Shown: positions 12,800 to 25,563 of the stretch, piece by piece
Layout: each line of letters begins with the position of its first letter
How positions within the stretch are numbered: position 1 is the first letter of the stretch
Source of the DNA: Plectrocnemia conspersa
Taxonomy: Eukaryota > Arthropoda > Insecta > Trichoptera > Polycentropodidae
Direction: 5' to 3'
Length of the DNA stretch: 64,000 nt
Assembly: GCA_009617715.1 (NCBI GenBank)
Contig: VTFK01000052.1
Span: forward strand, 434,001 to 498,000
Translations under genes and position numbers: made by a program
The notes under the pieces: model-generated
Told to the model about the DNA's origin: nothing
What the model saw: only the letters and a program-made list of their open reading frames with translations
Databases searched by the model: none

Positions 12800-15700
12800 T
12801 GTTCTTCATTTGATTCTTTCTCATATAAAATCGTAATATTGTCACAAAAGTCATAAATTAAATTGTAGCTTTTTATCAAACCAATATTTCCATATTTTAT
12901 GTCGCCGTTTCTGTTATTGTTTTAGTCCTTTTTTAGTGCGACCGACGATTGGTGTTAAATTTTTGCACTTAAAAATATCATATTAACGTAAAAATAAATA
13001 AATAAAATGTAAATACAGATTATTAATGTTTTTTGAAATATTAAAAATACAGAATCTGCTCTATTTCTTCAATTTTGTGGCTGAAAATCTAGATATAGGT
13101 ATATGTGATTTTAAAAAGGCTCTTGATTAATTCTAAAAAATGGTTAGGTTAAGGTTTTTACATAAACTGATCAATGGATTTAAAGCTCAAGTCGGCATTA
13201 TGTTAAATATGGGATATACAAGTCGTCTGAATATAATAATGATAAATTATTAAAATTAGAATTTTTTTTATAATTCTTACTTTTTAACAATGACCTTAAC
13301 TAGATTCCATTGACAATTGTAAAAAACTATTATTTTGTGTTGAAATTTATATGCGTAATAGCATCAAAAATAGCATTACATGATATATTCTAAAGTAAAA
13401 ACACCGTTTAATTTTAATTAGGAAATGGATTAAAATGTGCTTCAATGTATAGAAGTTTTAACCAATTTGGGTATCCTATTTTAAGCGGATTACACCTGGA
13501 GATTCTAAAAATTGAATTATCGAAATATGAGTATTTTTATTTTTGCATATAAAAAAATATATGTAATAATTAGTATGTTATTATAATAATACAATATAAT
13601 TATAATACATAATAAAATTTTGATTTGGCATTTTTGTCGATATAATTTTTGAGAGGAAATACTAAATGTATCGCAAGTAAGAACATGTGTATTATAAAAC
13701 CTGTAAATAAGCATATCTAAACGACTTTTAAATTTTCGGATCTGTCAGAAATGTTAATATCATATAGTTTTAATCTTAAAACATCTTTATTTTAATACAC
13801 TGTAAATAGACTATTAAATTAATGTGTCGACACAAACATTTCTAATATTGAATAAAATGTTATGGTTTTGTAAATTCTACTTGCATGGTTCCAGCAAATA
13901 CACATAACTAGGTTTAACTTAAACTGCGCCCCATTAACTAGTAGGTCTCAATGAAACGATCAGTTAACTCAAACTATTCCATTGTTAACTTTATTATGTT
14001 TCCAGTTGCAGTGAATCCTGTAACTTTTGATTGTTCTCAACTACGTTAAATGGTTTAATAAAAACGTGGTTTAACTGTACGTAAATTATAATGTAATAAT
14101 TACTCTACACTTTATAAAATATATTATTTAAAAATATATTCGTATAAATTGCGCCTATTTTTTGCAGACAATAAGAGTAGTAAATATGCCATTTTAGTTC
14201 AGACAGCATTTAAAAAGGTGCATTGAACTTCATGCAAACTGTAAAAAGATTAAATGCGAATGCTTTAAGACAAAAGTGTTTTTTCAAAAGTTGCATATAA
14301 AATTTATTATTTATTTTTCATTACAGTGTAACTCATATTAACAATGGATTAATTACAAATTTATTTTTACTCAAAAAAATTATCATATTATTCTTAATGT
14401 GAACATTTGTTAATTTTTGCTATTTACAAATCTTTTTTAAATGCCTACACTATATGAAACATTCTATTTATTAACTGAGTTTTATTTTAGTTGATTTAAA
14501 TAAGCAGTGATGTACGCCATAAATATTAAATCAGCCATTTCAAAATTCCTTTTGAATTTATGACTTAATCATTTTACTGCAGTGTCTCCATACTTAATTT
14601 TCAGAGGATTCTGAAACTTGATGTTAATGATGATTTATTAAATTTATAATATTGTTTAAGTCTAAAAAATTACATGAAAACTTTAATCTGTTTTTGAATA
14701 ACTAATATTACCTATAATATTATGTTTAGAAGTAAAATTTTTCTTGATAGGGGTGAATTATATAATGAATTAAATCTAGGATTTAATAAAAAAAAACTAA
14801 AATATAAATAGTAGAAATTTATTTATACATTTTAATTAAAAAAAAAGTGACATAGGAACTCGTTTATTGTCTAAAAAATATATATTTCTAAAATTATTAT
14901 AAATTTATAAAAATATCACTCATTATTTTAGTGAACAACTTGCATAGTTTATCTTATAATCAAACGACGACAAGTCTAGAATAGTAATTTAATACACCTG
15001 AAAACACACATACAATCTAATCGAAATAATGGTTCAGCTCAAACAAGTTATGGCCGTGTTTTTGTCCATTTCTAACATAAATCCATTGTGCTTCTTTTGG
15101 ATTATGACTTATACTATCAATCCAATTCATTGCCATGTTTACCTAAAAAAGCACGCTAAGAATAACAATATATAATACAAAATGGCGCAAGTTGTTGTTT
15201 GTTTATTTTAATATGTTGCTCTGTTTATATGAACACTGAATATCAAAAAAATATTTATTTATTTAAAAAAATAATTTTTAAAAATTTTTATTTATTTTAT
15301 AAAATATTGGTTTATAAAATTATTATTTTTATATTAATTTTATTAAATAGCAATGTAATCTGATTTCACACCTAACGATCTTGACTAATAAAGTTAAATG
15401 CATCCCTTTGCCTGAAAATTTTCATCAACCACTATTTAACGCAATCTCGCAATATTCTTAGCATGTGCTCGCGAAGATTTGATTTAATAATACCATCAGC
15501 AATTAGCATGACTTTTGACAGTGAACCAAGCGCTAAGCGCGAATTATGAAGTTGCTAATTCACTAGGGACCGTTACTCGGAGAAATACGATTAGACCCAA
15601 AAGATTCACTTTTTTCCTAAGCGCCGACGAATTGTGGGTCCCTCGATAAATATTTAATTTTTCTTATTCCTTGCGAGAAGCTGGTTAACAAGGCATGTAT

Positions 15701-16105
15701 AGGGCGCTTTTATAAATGTGGGTATTTACTTATTGTAGTAATAATATTATCCTATCCTAATCAAACATTTAATTATAGTGATTGTAACTAACTATATCAG
15801 GCTATATGTACGGTTTCACGTTTAAACAGTGATTCTCGAAATAACACAAATATAATACTTGACTTGATCCAACATATTCTACTCTGAAAATATATAATAT
15901 TGTATAGAGTCTAAAATTATGCTATTTTAATTTTAAAAATAATCAAAATATTTTTTAAAATTACTTTTTGTATGGAAAGGACGCGAACTAGATTATACAT
16001 TCTACCCTATGCATAATAATAATGTTATTCTGCCTCTGGATTACCGATCGCTAGAGTAACCATTTGACATTTGTCTCCAAGAAGCGATGCAATTGACTCT
16101 CAAAC
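12800..16105. other. AT-rich non-coding stretch
   Basis: I see no gene. One weak phrase near 13092-13140 resembles an RT palm motif but was not accepted. A GC-richer patch lies at 15520-15640. The remainder is AT-rich with long homopolymers. Confidence 0.55.
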
Positions 16106-16109
16106 ATAC

Positions 16110-16442
16110 TTATCTGCGATTCGCAAGAATTAGTATTAAAAAATATGTGACACTTGGTAACAGAGAAGAGACGCTAAAGAGACCCCATGGAGTCACAGCA
16201 GCAGAGACAAACAAATACGAACGAGCTTCGACATGAATTGTCCATAGAGCATCACGAAAAGACATCTTGACATTTCTCAGCTGCTCTACAAAGTACAATA
16301 ATAGCTCGTCGACAATAATACAACTCGACACACCAACAAAGACCAGATATTTCAACTCTACCGCCTGATTGTGCCATCTATATATGTGGTAATTTATATA
16401 TGTTGAAAATCTTTTCAAGCGTCTATTTGGCTGCAAAGTCAT
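16110..16442 (-). other. Unrecognised open frame, 110 codons
   Basis: This is one of the longer open frames in the window and lies in a slightly GC-richer patch. The predicted peptide begins M-T-L-Q-P-N-R-R-L and has a hydrophobic C-terminal third (L-P-S-V-T-Y-F-L-I-L-I-L), so it could be read as having a membrane segment. No domain or family is recognised. No TATA box, splice site or poly(A) signal makes it a convincing gene. It may be a piece of an old transposon or chance. Confidence 0.25.
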
Positions 16443-16547
16443 ACTACTTCTACCTCAAAACTGATTGTGAATAAATCGATACATTGTGTCAATTTAATAA
16501 AACAACTTCTTGGAGGAAATAGACAAGATCAATATTTTACAATAAGA

Positions 16548-16575
16548 CAAAAATCATCATTGTTGATGATTTTTG
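16548..16575. repeat. Perfect hairpin, 12-bp arms
   Basis: The arms caaaaatcatca and tgatgatttttg pair perfectly around a 4-base loop (ttgt). It has the shape of a small stem-loop, and nothing else nearby indicates a function. Confidence 0.5.
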
Positions 16576-17371
16576 CTAATAAAAATATCTAGGAAATACA
16601 ATAAAAAAAATAAGAAATAAAAAGTTTCAGAAGTTGGATGTAGAACTTGTATTTATGGAAAAAAGGAAACGAAAATTTCTGAAATAATGTGAATGTGATG
16701 TTTTGATCAATGTGCTAATTTAAGTGAAGCTGAGAAATTTCGTAATACATACACATAACTATAGAATGTGTCACAATCTTTTGACTTGCTTGCGAGCAGA
16801 TGTATATGAAATACTTGAACAAGACAGAATTTTTAAGTGATATAGTTAATGAAATAAATTGTCTCGCCTTAAGAAAGTAATTTTTAAAAAATGAAGCATT
16901 AGGAAATCTTTTAATTAACGTCGCTTTAACGGAAAAATTATTTTGTAAACCTAACTCTTTATGTGCTAGGTGCAACAACTAACGAATACAAGAATTTCAT
17001 ATGTATGTCTAATTTTGTAGACACCTACATATAACAAAACATCAGTACTGTTGCAAAATCACTCTGTTAATGAATTAAATATAGATATGAAAGTATCAAA
17101 ACATTTAAAAAAATAGCTACTACTGAAACTAGATAATATATAAAAAATTACAGTTGTTAAACACTCTTTAAAATAAATTATATGTAGCAGCTATTTAGTC
17201 GAGTTTATAAATAGTATTTTTCATAAGAAATTGATCGCAAATGTGCTGAAAATTAAAATTAATATACCTAAAACATTGTATATGGTTAAATGGAGGAAGA
17301 AACATATGATATAACTGAAAACAAAATGGAGGCAAAACCGAGTACGATAGTAATATATAAAACTAATAAGT

Positions 17372-17498
17372 CAGATAACAGCTTATGGATGCGAAGCGTG
17401 GACAATGTCGACGGGGGATAAGCAGCAACGTCTCTACAGATTCGAGAGAAGGATTTTCAGATTATGTTGGGATGCTGTTGGTAATAAAGAAGTTTAAT
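17372..17498 (+). pseudogene. RTE-like retrotransposon C-terminal fragment
   Basis: The + strand reads Y-G-C-E-A-W-T-M-S, then K-Q-Q-R-L-Y-R-F-E-R-R-I-F-R-L. This corresponds to the segment after the RT domain of RTE-clade and related non-LTR elements (Y-G-x-E-x-W-T... L-x-x-F-E-x-x-x-L-R). A stop codon follows within about 12 codons at 17496. No palm motif is found upstream, so this is an isolated 40-codon scrap, strongly 5' truncated or deleted. Confidence 0.7.
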
Positions 17499-17499
17499 A

Positions 17500-19750
17500 G
17501 CTAAACAATAATATTTTATATTCATTGTGATACGCTCCGATCGAGATTTATATGACATAATCGACTGCTTAAAATAAAGGTTCATAAGATCGTGACTAGA
17601 TGATAGATAGATTCATCATATAGTTTTTACAGTAAGGATATTAAACCGACTAGTTCCTTTTCGTTGATAAAAAAAAGGATAGAGGAATTAGTTGATTAGT
17701 GGGCAGGACGTCCACGGTGAATAATTGAACGTTTGCGTGGATATTTTCGGATTTGAGGTTTAAAAGGTCAGGGTTGATTTCGGAAGTGTTTTTCGTGTCG
17801 GCATGAGTTCGAAATTCGTGTTTAGGAACCAGGTCTTATCGATCGGCACTAGTCCTGAGAGACCCTGGCGCTTCCATAATCACACACTGTAGTATTACTA
17901 CCAATGCTACTAGCTTAATTAAACCATATTTTAAATAGTCAAATTAGTGAGTGAATTGTGGTGAATATTTTTTTAGTTTATGTGAAGTCAAATGAAAAAA
18001 TTAAACGACGAGCCAACATTCGCAACACCTGCGACCAGTGTTTCAGATTTATTACTAAATATACATGTGATAAATGTTTCGAAAATATCAGGATAATTAA
18101 TCATTGTACAACAGATACTATACGTTTTATAAAATTAGATACATATAGCAAAACTGCAAGAAATATAATTAATATTATTTTATTTGCATAGTTATTGCCG
18201 CTATTACATAAAAAATGCCTTTTAATTATCAATACAAATATATTACGAGTTTAATTTTTTTATGTGTATGTCTAATATTATATTATGTAATTCATACATA
18301 AATATAGTTTTTGTCAAATATAATTTGCAACGTATTTAAAAAAAAATTACGATTGCAAAATGTTTACAAAATTGCATATTATTTTTAAATTTTTTTTTTA
18401 AATCGGACTTTTGATTTTTAGCATACAGAATATATTATATAAATTCAATTATCAAAATTTATTAAATATATGATACAAGAATAAGTATTACATTTTATAT
18501 TCGAAACAAATAATTTTATTTCAAAGGTAAAAAAATTGTAGTTCTTTCCTGTTTCATATAAACAACAATAAGTGTGCGATAAATCACGTTTATTGTATTT
18601 TAACACAGCAATAAAAATATATCTAGAAGCAATTCATTGATCAATCGAAACAATCAGTATTCTCAAATACAAGCGTATCAATAGAATAATAAAACAGAAA
18701 AGTGTATAAATGTGATTTTTCCGCTAAATGCTATTTACTTATTTTAAAGCTAATTAAAGTTAAATTGATTTTTAAATTAAAAAAATATATTTTTCTATTA
18801 CTATTAGATTGTAACACAGTAATGCTTATTTATTGTTGTAATGGTTTTTATATTTTTAACAACACTTATTTGCCATAAAAATTAAAGTTTATTTTATAAT
18901 TTATACTTATTTGTTGCAATGATTTTTATAACAAAAATTAAACTTTTATTATAAATATCTGAATATAATCGATTGCTTTAAATGGATTTAATATTAAGTC
19001 ACAGATAAAAATAATGTCTTCATATATATAAATATATAGAGTTATATACAAATTCGATGTACAGTGTTGATGTTTCCTAGAGATTTTATTTTAAGATTTG
19101 TGTTAAAATTTTACTTCTCGTCATTTAGAGTTTAAAATCCAAAAATATCCTCGCGGACGTTCAATTATTCATCGTCTTGCCCGCAAACCTAACAACCTAA
19201 TCGGCTAATGCCCTAAACTTTTTCACCAGTCTCAACACCGCACACAAATCCAACGGATGGAGTCTGAAACCACAGATAAATCATGACACTTTACAAGTTT
19301 GCGCTCGGAATAAATCACCCAAAATTTCGGTCCGTAAGTTGACGCTTCGCGGACAATAACGAGATTCTTTCCACGAAAATTTAAGTGTGAAAATCCTTCA
19401 ATTCTTAACTTTTTAACATAGTCAATAACCAATTTTTAACTATTTAGTTTAAATCGATAAAATAAAAATATATATAAAAAAATAAATAACACAATTCGTA
19501 CAAATTCTAGATTGATTATATATTTAAGTAATATGAAATAGTATATGAAACATAAAAATCGTACATATAGATTTAATTGTTAAACGTTTTATAACTTTTT
19601 ATTGCAACAATTTTTTTATTTTAATTATTATTTTAAATTAAATTAAAAAAAACAATTAAATTTTCTCACACTACTTAAACGATTCATCAAAAAAAGAGCG
19701 AATAATTATCATTGATAGACAAACGTTGTTATTGTACTTCGTATTGCCGG
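17500..19750. other. Mostly AT-rich non-coding stretch
   Basis: The patch at 17690-17900 is GC-richer and lies just downstream of the RTE-like scrap, so it may belong to the same insertion. A GC-richer block at 19140-19440 contains a 66-codon minus frame with no recognised motif. The rest is AT-rich without signals. Confidence 0.45.
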
Positions 19751-19754
19751 TGCT

Positions 19755-19840
19755 AACAGGTATCACAACAGTAATCACCTGAGGGCAGATCATTAAACAT
19801 CTCTTAGGATGTGTTTAGGTGACTTATATTTGCTATTAGC
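19755..19840 (-). pseudogene. Degraded inverted copy of the 50.5-kb exon-like block
   Basis: On the minus strand this stretch matches the + strand block at 50450-50581. The phrase cctaaacacatcctaagaga is followed, after a 14-base deletion, by gatgtttaatgatctgccc, then a near-identical caggtgattact...acctgt. The deletion shifts the frame. The first codon after Cys is TAG here, where the 50.5-kb copy has GTAAGT overlapping it. Similarity fades just past that point. It is therefore a broken duplicate of the same coding or repeat unit, in opposite orientation and about 30 kb away. Which of exon duplication, retrocopy or dispersed repeat applies cannot be settled from this window. Confidence 0.65.
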
Positions 19841-20529
19841 TACAAGTAAGCTAGTCCGGTTCGTATCATTTCTTTTTAATATTTTTTGTGTATTATTTTA
19901 ATTATGTATATATTTTTTGTGTATTTAAATAATACAATTATTGTGTTCGACCATCGTGACGTATTGGGATAACCTATTAGGATAGAATGATCTTTATTTA
20001 ATTTAAATAAATAACATATTTCATCTTAAAAATGCTTATATTCACATTAATTTGCGATCGTAACGCATGAGCGTGTTTCAGGGAAAAAATGTTAAATCAT
20101 ACTAAATATTTTAATACATAAAAAAAGTTACAATATGATATCTAAATAATATACATTATTTATAGTGACAAATAATAAGTTACTTTTTAAATAAAGAAGT
20201 TTTATTATATTATTATATTTAAATGAACTATGCAGTAATTGTACAAAATTTAAATTTCATTGACTTTTCAATATTAAAAAAATCCATAATCATGTAAAAA
20301 ATAAGTATTTATGACAGTAGCTTTTCGAAATCAGATCTTATAATTAAAAAATCAATTTAATATTGCATTTTTAAATAAATTACGGTGAAGCATTAATTTT
20401 TTTTGTAGTTATTTATATCATTATTTTTCTATTTTAGTACACTAATATTTTATTTTAGACAGTAAATAATATACATATTTATTCGTGCAATAATTAATTG
20501 CATTTTACTTAAAGTTGAGCTTCACATTT

Positions 20530-20650
20530 AGGAATAAATAAATTAAACCGTCATACCAGACAATGTCAAAAGCATTTTCAATATCTAAAAGAGCAGTACC
20601 ACTATCTTTACGAACGTATTTTTTTAAACGAATTTAGCTACTAGAGTGGC
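20530..20650 (-). pseudogene. Jockey-like reverse transcriptase fragment
   Basis: The minus strand gives L-L-D-I-E-N-A-F-D-I-V-W-Y-D-G-L-I-Y, matching the first palm motif of Jockey-clade RTs (L-D-I-E-K-A-F-D-T-V-W-H-D-G-L-I-x-K-L). The preceding K-D-S-G-T-A is the expected lead-in. A stop follows about ten codons later and no V-P-Q-G or Y-A-D-D box is seen, so only this scrap survives. The related copy at 52.9-53.06 kb preserves the same motif. Confidence 0.75.
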
Positions 20651-20979
20651 TGGATATATAACCGAAATCTAAAATCGTTTCATTGTTTGTAGTAAGTGGT
20701 CAATTTAAAACATGTAAAAAAAAATTGTTTTTAATCATGTTACAGTCTCGTTTAAGTCAAAAACCTAAAACACATAAACTTATTTGATTCAGTCCATTAT
20801 TTCAACTACTCTTCGAACTCACAGTTGTCACAAATCGATACACTTCTATTTTTTCAATATGACAAGGAAGAAAACAACATGCACACAATGTATAACAATA
20901 TATGTAGCATTCATGCTATCTAAAACAAGAATTCAATACCTGTGCGATATTTAAATTTAAGCACTACTAAAAAATACTT

Positions 20980-21250
20980 CTATTGTCGAAATTTCATCTC
21001 TGGTTTATACAAGATGAGCCTCTAGATGGCTTTTCGAACTTTGTACCGCAAGTAATCGCCATCATTATCCGGCATGAAAAATTATCTGTATGCGTTCGTG
21101 TCGCACGTTCGTCTCCCTCCCCCCTCTATGGCTCTCCTACCTCGGCGCACAATGGGGCGGAATGGGCGAAATGTGCGTGATCACCATACCGTAACGTCCT
21201 CATAGTGGCACGACACTGTGCGGCGTGTGCGACACACGTCGGTGTCGTCC
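20980..21250. other. GC-rich island
   Basis: Composition rises sharply here (for example cccctccctc, ggcgcacaatggggcgg and gtgcggcgtgtgcgac), in contrast to the AT-rich flanks. Two unrelated short frames open through it, which is expected from its low A+T. No splice site or known motif can be defended. It is a candidate promoter/5' UTR or conserved element. Confidence 0.3.
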
Positions 21251-21739
21251 ACAATATTTACAAAATATCGATTTATTGTCCTCGGCTGTACTAATTATAG
21301 TACAAACGAATGTTTTTCATGTTCTAATATATTTCAATAAAACATTAAAAGGTGAATATGAAAAAAATTTTTTTTTCAAAAGCGTTTTACTGACGGATAA
21401 AGTTGTAAATCGACGAAAAGCACATAAAAGTAATATTACTTAGCAGCTGTCCAAATGATGAGATATTTCAAATAATATTACTTATGTATGGATTACAAAG
21501 TAGGGGTTTACCATATACCTTTTACATGGATAATAATATAAAATTAATTTTTTGAGTATTTTTATCATAACATGGACTTTTTGAGTCAAATCTTATATTA
21601 AGCAATATTTTTTTTATCTTTTATAATAAATACTAGATTTTCGGGTTTTGAAAATAGTTTATATATATAATTTACCGAAATAGTGTCGAGTTATTAATAT
21701 TTTGTAAACTGAGCTTGCGGTACAAACGCGTTTTTAATA

Positions 21740-22215
21740 CACAGGCTTTCTCATAATAATGGGGCACCCCAATAAATGTGATATGTCCAAAACAATAATG
21801 AAAATATAAATAAAAAAACTGTCCGTGCATAGAAATATTTTTTAATAGGAACCATTAAAGTGGATTTCAACATTGAAATATAAATATCACGGAAATGTAC
21901 AGGTTTCCTATCGCTGTTACTAACATGCAACCCTGGATCATAATGCTTCCGCCACTATTTGACTTTGGGTACTACGCAATCAGTTAGATATTTTTCTCCG
22001 ACTCTTCCACGCACGTGTACTACACCAAGGGTCGCAAAAACTTAAAACGCATGATAATTTAAAAAACTCATTGCTCTAAAAAAATTTTAGTAAATTAAAT
22101 TTTTAATACTCTTTTATAATACCCAATTTAAGTTTATCTTAAAGTTGGATTTATCGGACCAAATGACGTCTAATCTCAGTGTTTTCGGGACCACTCTAAC
22201 CTTCGAGTTTTATTT
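21740..22215 (-). pseudogene. Tc1-like transposon remnant with transposase pieces
   Basis: Around 21745-21790 lies the same terminal sequence as at 6555-6590 (ataatggggcacccc, then aatgtgatatgtcc). Inside, the minus strand gives S-N-S-G-G-S-I-M-I-Q-G-C-M (about 21965-21925), matching the Tc1 motif K-H-G-G-G-S-V-M-V-W-G-C, followed by I-G-N-L-Y-I-S. Further upstream (about 22170-22140) it gives R-R-H-L-V-R, then a decayed W-S-D-E-S-x-F block containing the second-exon-like catalytic Asp region. Frames are broken and the C-terminus seen in the 6.6-kb copy is missing here, so each copy holds a different part of the same family. Confidence 0.75.
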
Positions 22216-22229
22216 ATATATGAAAGCTA

Positions 22230-24560
22230 CGGTTTGTGTCAGTTTCATATTGTTGAGTTTCTTCTCACTGTTTGCAAAAAATAGATGGCTCTTCGTTTGC
22301 AGAGACTTCAGCTTCTTTGAAGGCGTTTTTTAAGGAGCTCACAAACCAGCATTAAATTTGCTTTGCTGTTGTCTTTCGTTTTCTTTCATTTCTTAGCTTT
22401 GATTTTTAAGAAAAAAGCATTTTGGACAATTATCGTGTTTAATAATTTCCGATTGATTCGCATTTTATTAGCATTTTTTAAATATTTATATAATATTAAA
22501 AATAAATTAATTATTCAAAAAAATTATAATGACAAATAAAGGGCGAAATCACGCAACTAAACATAACCTGCAATATTTTTTTAAACTCAAATAAGCAATC
22601 AAAAATGACAAATTTATTTGTATATTATAGTTCTCAGAATTATAGTTAAAACTACCTGCTAAAATATTTTGCTCAGACTATACACTGGTAAAGAGTTACA
22701 CACTACTTTAAGGGGTTATTATTATTATGGCCAAGGCTATATATATTATATATAAATATATATATTGTTCAATAATTGATGTTCAATTTTAAATAAATTT
22801 ATAGTATTATTTAAATTTTTAGTTTAAACTAGTCTTTATTAATTTATATTATTTTCAAAACAGATTAAATAAATTGTAATTATTAAAAATATTAATATAA
22901 TTTATTCTAAGGGTAAATCTAAAATCGGTTTAGTTAACATTAACTTTAATATAGTAAGCTTTAGCGTCATGAAATTTGCTTATTATTATATAATTTCTGA
23001 AATTTCTAGTCTAGACATTGTTATTTTATCACGAGCATCCACATAACTCTTATTTTAATATCCAAGTAAGTTTATATTAAAAGCAGAACCGTGGGAATAA
23101 AAAGATGCACCCGAGCAAAGCCAAAAAAAATATAATTATGTCAGTTGTAGTGTGAATAAAATTAAACTGAATTTGAATATGAAGTTTTGGTAAATATGCT
23201 GACTCAACTGTTGAACCTTGCATATAAATATGCCAAAAAAAAATTAGATTTTTGTAATTAAATAATACAAGGTTGCTTTCTATTATCTATTAGTTGCAAA
23301 AGCACTCTTGTTACGATTTTTTTTTTGTAAAATAAAAGGTTTACGACCCACTGTAGAAACGTTGTAATGTTAAGGTCGTGATTACACGTGTTTTTTTTAA
23401 CATCTTTCGTTTCTCTTCTTACATTAGCTATCTCATGTAATACTGTAGGACTTGCTCTTTTGTGCCCTTTAACGAAAGGTTTATAGCATTTTAACTGATT
23501 GGGAGATATTATGTCGTAGGGTGGGCGCAAAAAATAAACTTTCTTAATAAATTGTCTATATTAATAATGCCAAAGTGAAAGTTGGCTCCTAAAAAGTTTC
23601 TTGAAATATAAATTGTTTTTCTTTATTTTGCGACAAGGGCGTATAAGAGATTATATTTTTTTTTCTAATGGGAATATTTTTTTGTATTGTATCAAGTCTG
23701 TAAATATTTGTTATTTTACATTAAATTAGCTTTGCCCGCATTTTGTTTCGACTATATTTTCAGTTTAATTATTTACATCTGCGATCTAATATTGAAATAA
23801 GCATTTATTTTTCAAAATCTCTATTTCAATCACAATATAACATTGCTCAGTTTTAATGAATCATTGATAATATACAAATAATATACAAAAGAAAACGCAA
23901 CACTCAACGTGTGATCCCCATACTCCCACCACTTAACACGGCTCATATGTTTTCGTCGGCTTTACAGTTCAAGTGACGTCACGCCTATATGGTCAAGATG
24001 ATGTGTGCCAAACACATGTGACAATTTTTATTTTTTATATCCAGTGAAGGTCAAAATTGCGTTAATAAATTAATATTTACGGTGGCGTTATTTATTGATT
24101 GGTCATTATTGCGTCGAAACGTTGAACACGGGAATACTGTGTTACATGTGATATTCGCTGCGGCAAAATCGATTGGTCAAATGGTGAATGACATTACGTA
24201 TATTTACGGTAGAGTTAATTGAATAATGCCAAAGCAAAATTCGCGTGGCAAATTCTGATTGAACGACGGTTGGATTTTGTGTTGATTTATTAAAAAAAAA
24301 CTTACTAATATATTTTATAAATAATAAATAAAAAAGTACCTGCTTCAAATTTTTTTATAAATATAAAGCGCTTTTACATTGAATTGTTTTTATCAAATAT
24401 GAGGTGCTTTTTCGTTAAGTATAATCCCAAAATAAATGCCGTTTACTTAAAGTAACACAAAATCACTTTCACATGCTTATTTTTATTTTAATAATTTAAA
24501 ATACAATATCCTTAACCTTTTTCAGTTATTATTTCAATTATAATAGCAATTAAATGTTGA
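22230..24560. other. AT-rich stretch with two unassigned GC-richer patches
   Basis: The block at 22230-22420 adjoins the Tc1-like remnant and may be its upstream part. A 90-codon minus frame at 23258-23530 shows no recognised motif. The patch at 23890-24260 is richer in cg and has repeated acg/cgt words but no identified function. Confidence 0.45.
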
Positions 24561-24589
24561 AGGTTTCAATTTAAAATATTTCGATAACT

Positions 24590-24985
24590 ACCTTTACACA
24601 TCGTCTCCATTTTTATTTTTATTTCGTCTAGGATGCATCGATCAGAATAAATAGTAAAAAGAAACAAGGTGCCAAGTTCTTTAATTTTATCAAGGAATTT
24701 CGTTCAGGGACGCGCATTATCGTGTATTAACGGATCACAATATTTGCTGTTACTGTTTGGCCAGTTTAAAAGTTTCGTAATTCAAAATCCCTTTGCAATC
24801 CCATCATACACACAAAATCATTTTTATTACAGTGAGCCTGGATTTTGAGATAGCTTTTGTTACCTAGCCTTTTGATAATTACAGTATTCTATTACGATTG
24901 CTATTGTGCAATATCCATTTCTCATCCTGATTATAAAATGATCAAATAAAGGCGATTCAGAATCTCTTGTGACATATTAAATCAA
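24590..24985 (-). pseudogene. mariner transposase remnant
   Basis: Three landmarks lie in the right order on the minus strand. D-E-K-W-I-L is encoded at about 24923-24906, the first catalytic region of mariner transposases (G-D-E-K-W-I). Next, near 24800, comes F-V-C-M-M-G-L-Q-R-D-F-E, corresponding to M-L-x-V-W-W-D-x-x-G. Then L-I-H-D-N-A-R-P is encoded at about 24728-24705 (the H-D-N-A-R-P-H box with the second catalytic Asp), followed by L-D-K-I-K-E-L-G. Stops and frame changes interrupt it throughout, and the terminal P-Y-S-P-D-L block is poorly preserved. Terminal inverted repeats were not found. The third mariner-like copy, at the right edge of the window, shares the L-D-K-L-K-E-L spelling. 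Confidence 0.8.
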
Positions 24986-24989
24986 ACCA

Positions 24990-25220
24990 GTCACTGATGG
25001 ATAGGTTGAGTAGGTTTTGCTTCCATTTCTGTAGTCAGAACATCATTAATTTATATGTTTTGCTCTCTCACATCCAAGACTATTCTTGATATCGAAATTT
25101 ATTTTTAATTTATTTTTAACCATCTGTATCATAAATGTATATATAATTAAAGACCTAACACTTCACAACTGTTTTTAGTGGCCGTAGTTGCTATTTTTTC
25201 CGTGTAATTTTTGTGGATTT
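24990..25220. repeat. Dispersed repeat, copy 1 (pair at 28.9 kb)
   Basis: The phrases gatggataggttgagtagg, ccatttctgtagtca and ctctcacatccaagactatt recur, with substitutions, at 28925-29010. A later phrase (ttagtggccgtagttgc) matches 29078-29095. Both copies run in the same direction. Copy 1 directly abuts the mariner remnant, on its transposase N-terminal side, so it could be the N-terminal part of the same element. However, no mariner N-terminal motif could be read with confidence. Confidence 0.55.
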
Positions 25221-25507
25221 TTTTTCACTTCTTAAGACCCATTTTTTTTAAATAACGGTATCTGGAATTAAGATGTGCACTAGCACAGATATAAAAAATA
25301 CGTACTCAGGTAATACAGTCAAAACTTAAATTTAAAAAAACGATATATTTTTAAAGATTACTTAATATGTATGATCGGGTTGAACTCTTAAGATTTTAAA
25401 TAAGAATCGGATCAGAAGGTTGATTTAAATATTACCGCTTTCTTGGACTTTGTTGTAGTGTAAGTTTAGTTCTGGATCAAAAAAAAATATATTATTTTTT
25501 TTACTGG

Positions 25508-25563
25508 GTGTTTATGTGTATTATTATGACGAGTTAAATCGTCATATTAATACATATAAACAC
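25508..25563. repeat. Hairpin with 25-bp arms
   Basis: The left arm gtgtttatgtgtattattat plus gacga pairs with the right arm at 25539-25563 with two mismatches, around a 6-base spacer (gttaaa). It is long enough to be more than chance. Size and shape would suit either a tiny MITE or a precursor-like hairpin, with no evidence of transcription. Confidence 0.6.

Noticed and set aside
13092..13140. Possible reverse transcriptase palm motif (I-C-D-F-K-K-A-L-D) on the + strand
   Set aside because: Only one short motif is present, with stops right after it, and no V-P-Q-G or Y-A-D-D block follows at the expected distance.
24142..24348. Minus-strand 68-codon frame near the mariner remnant as part of its transposase
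   Set aside because: It contains none of the mariner motifs and lies beyond the expected C-terminus of that copy.
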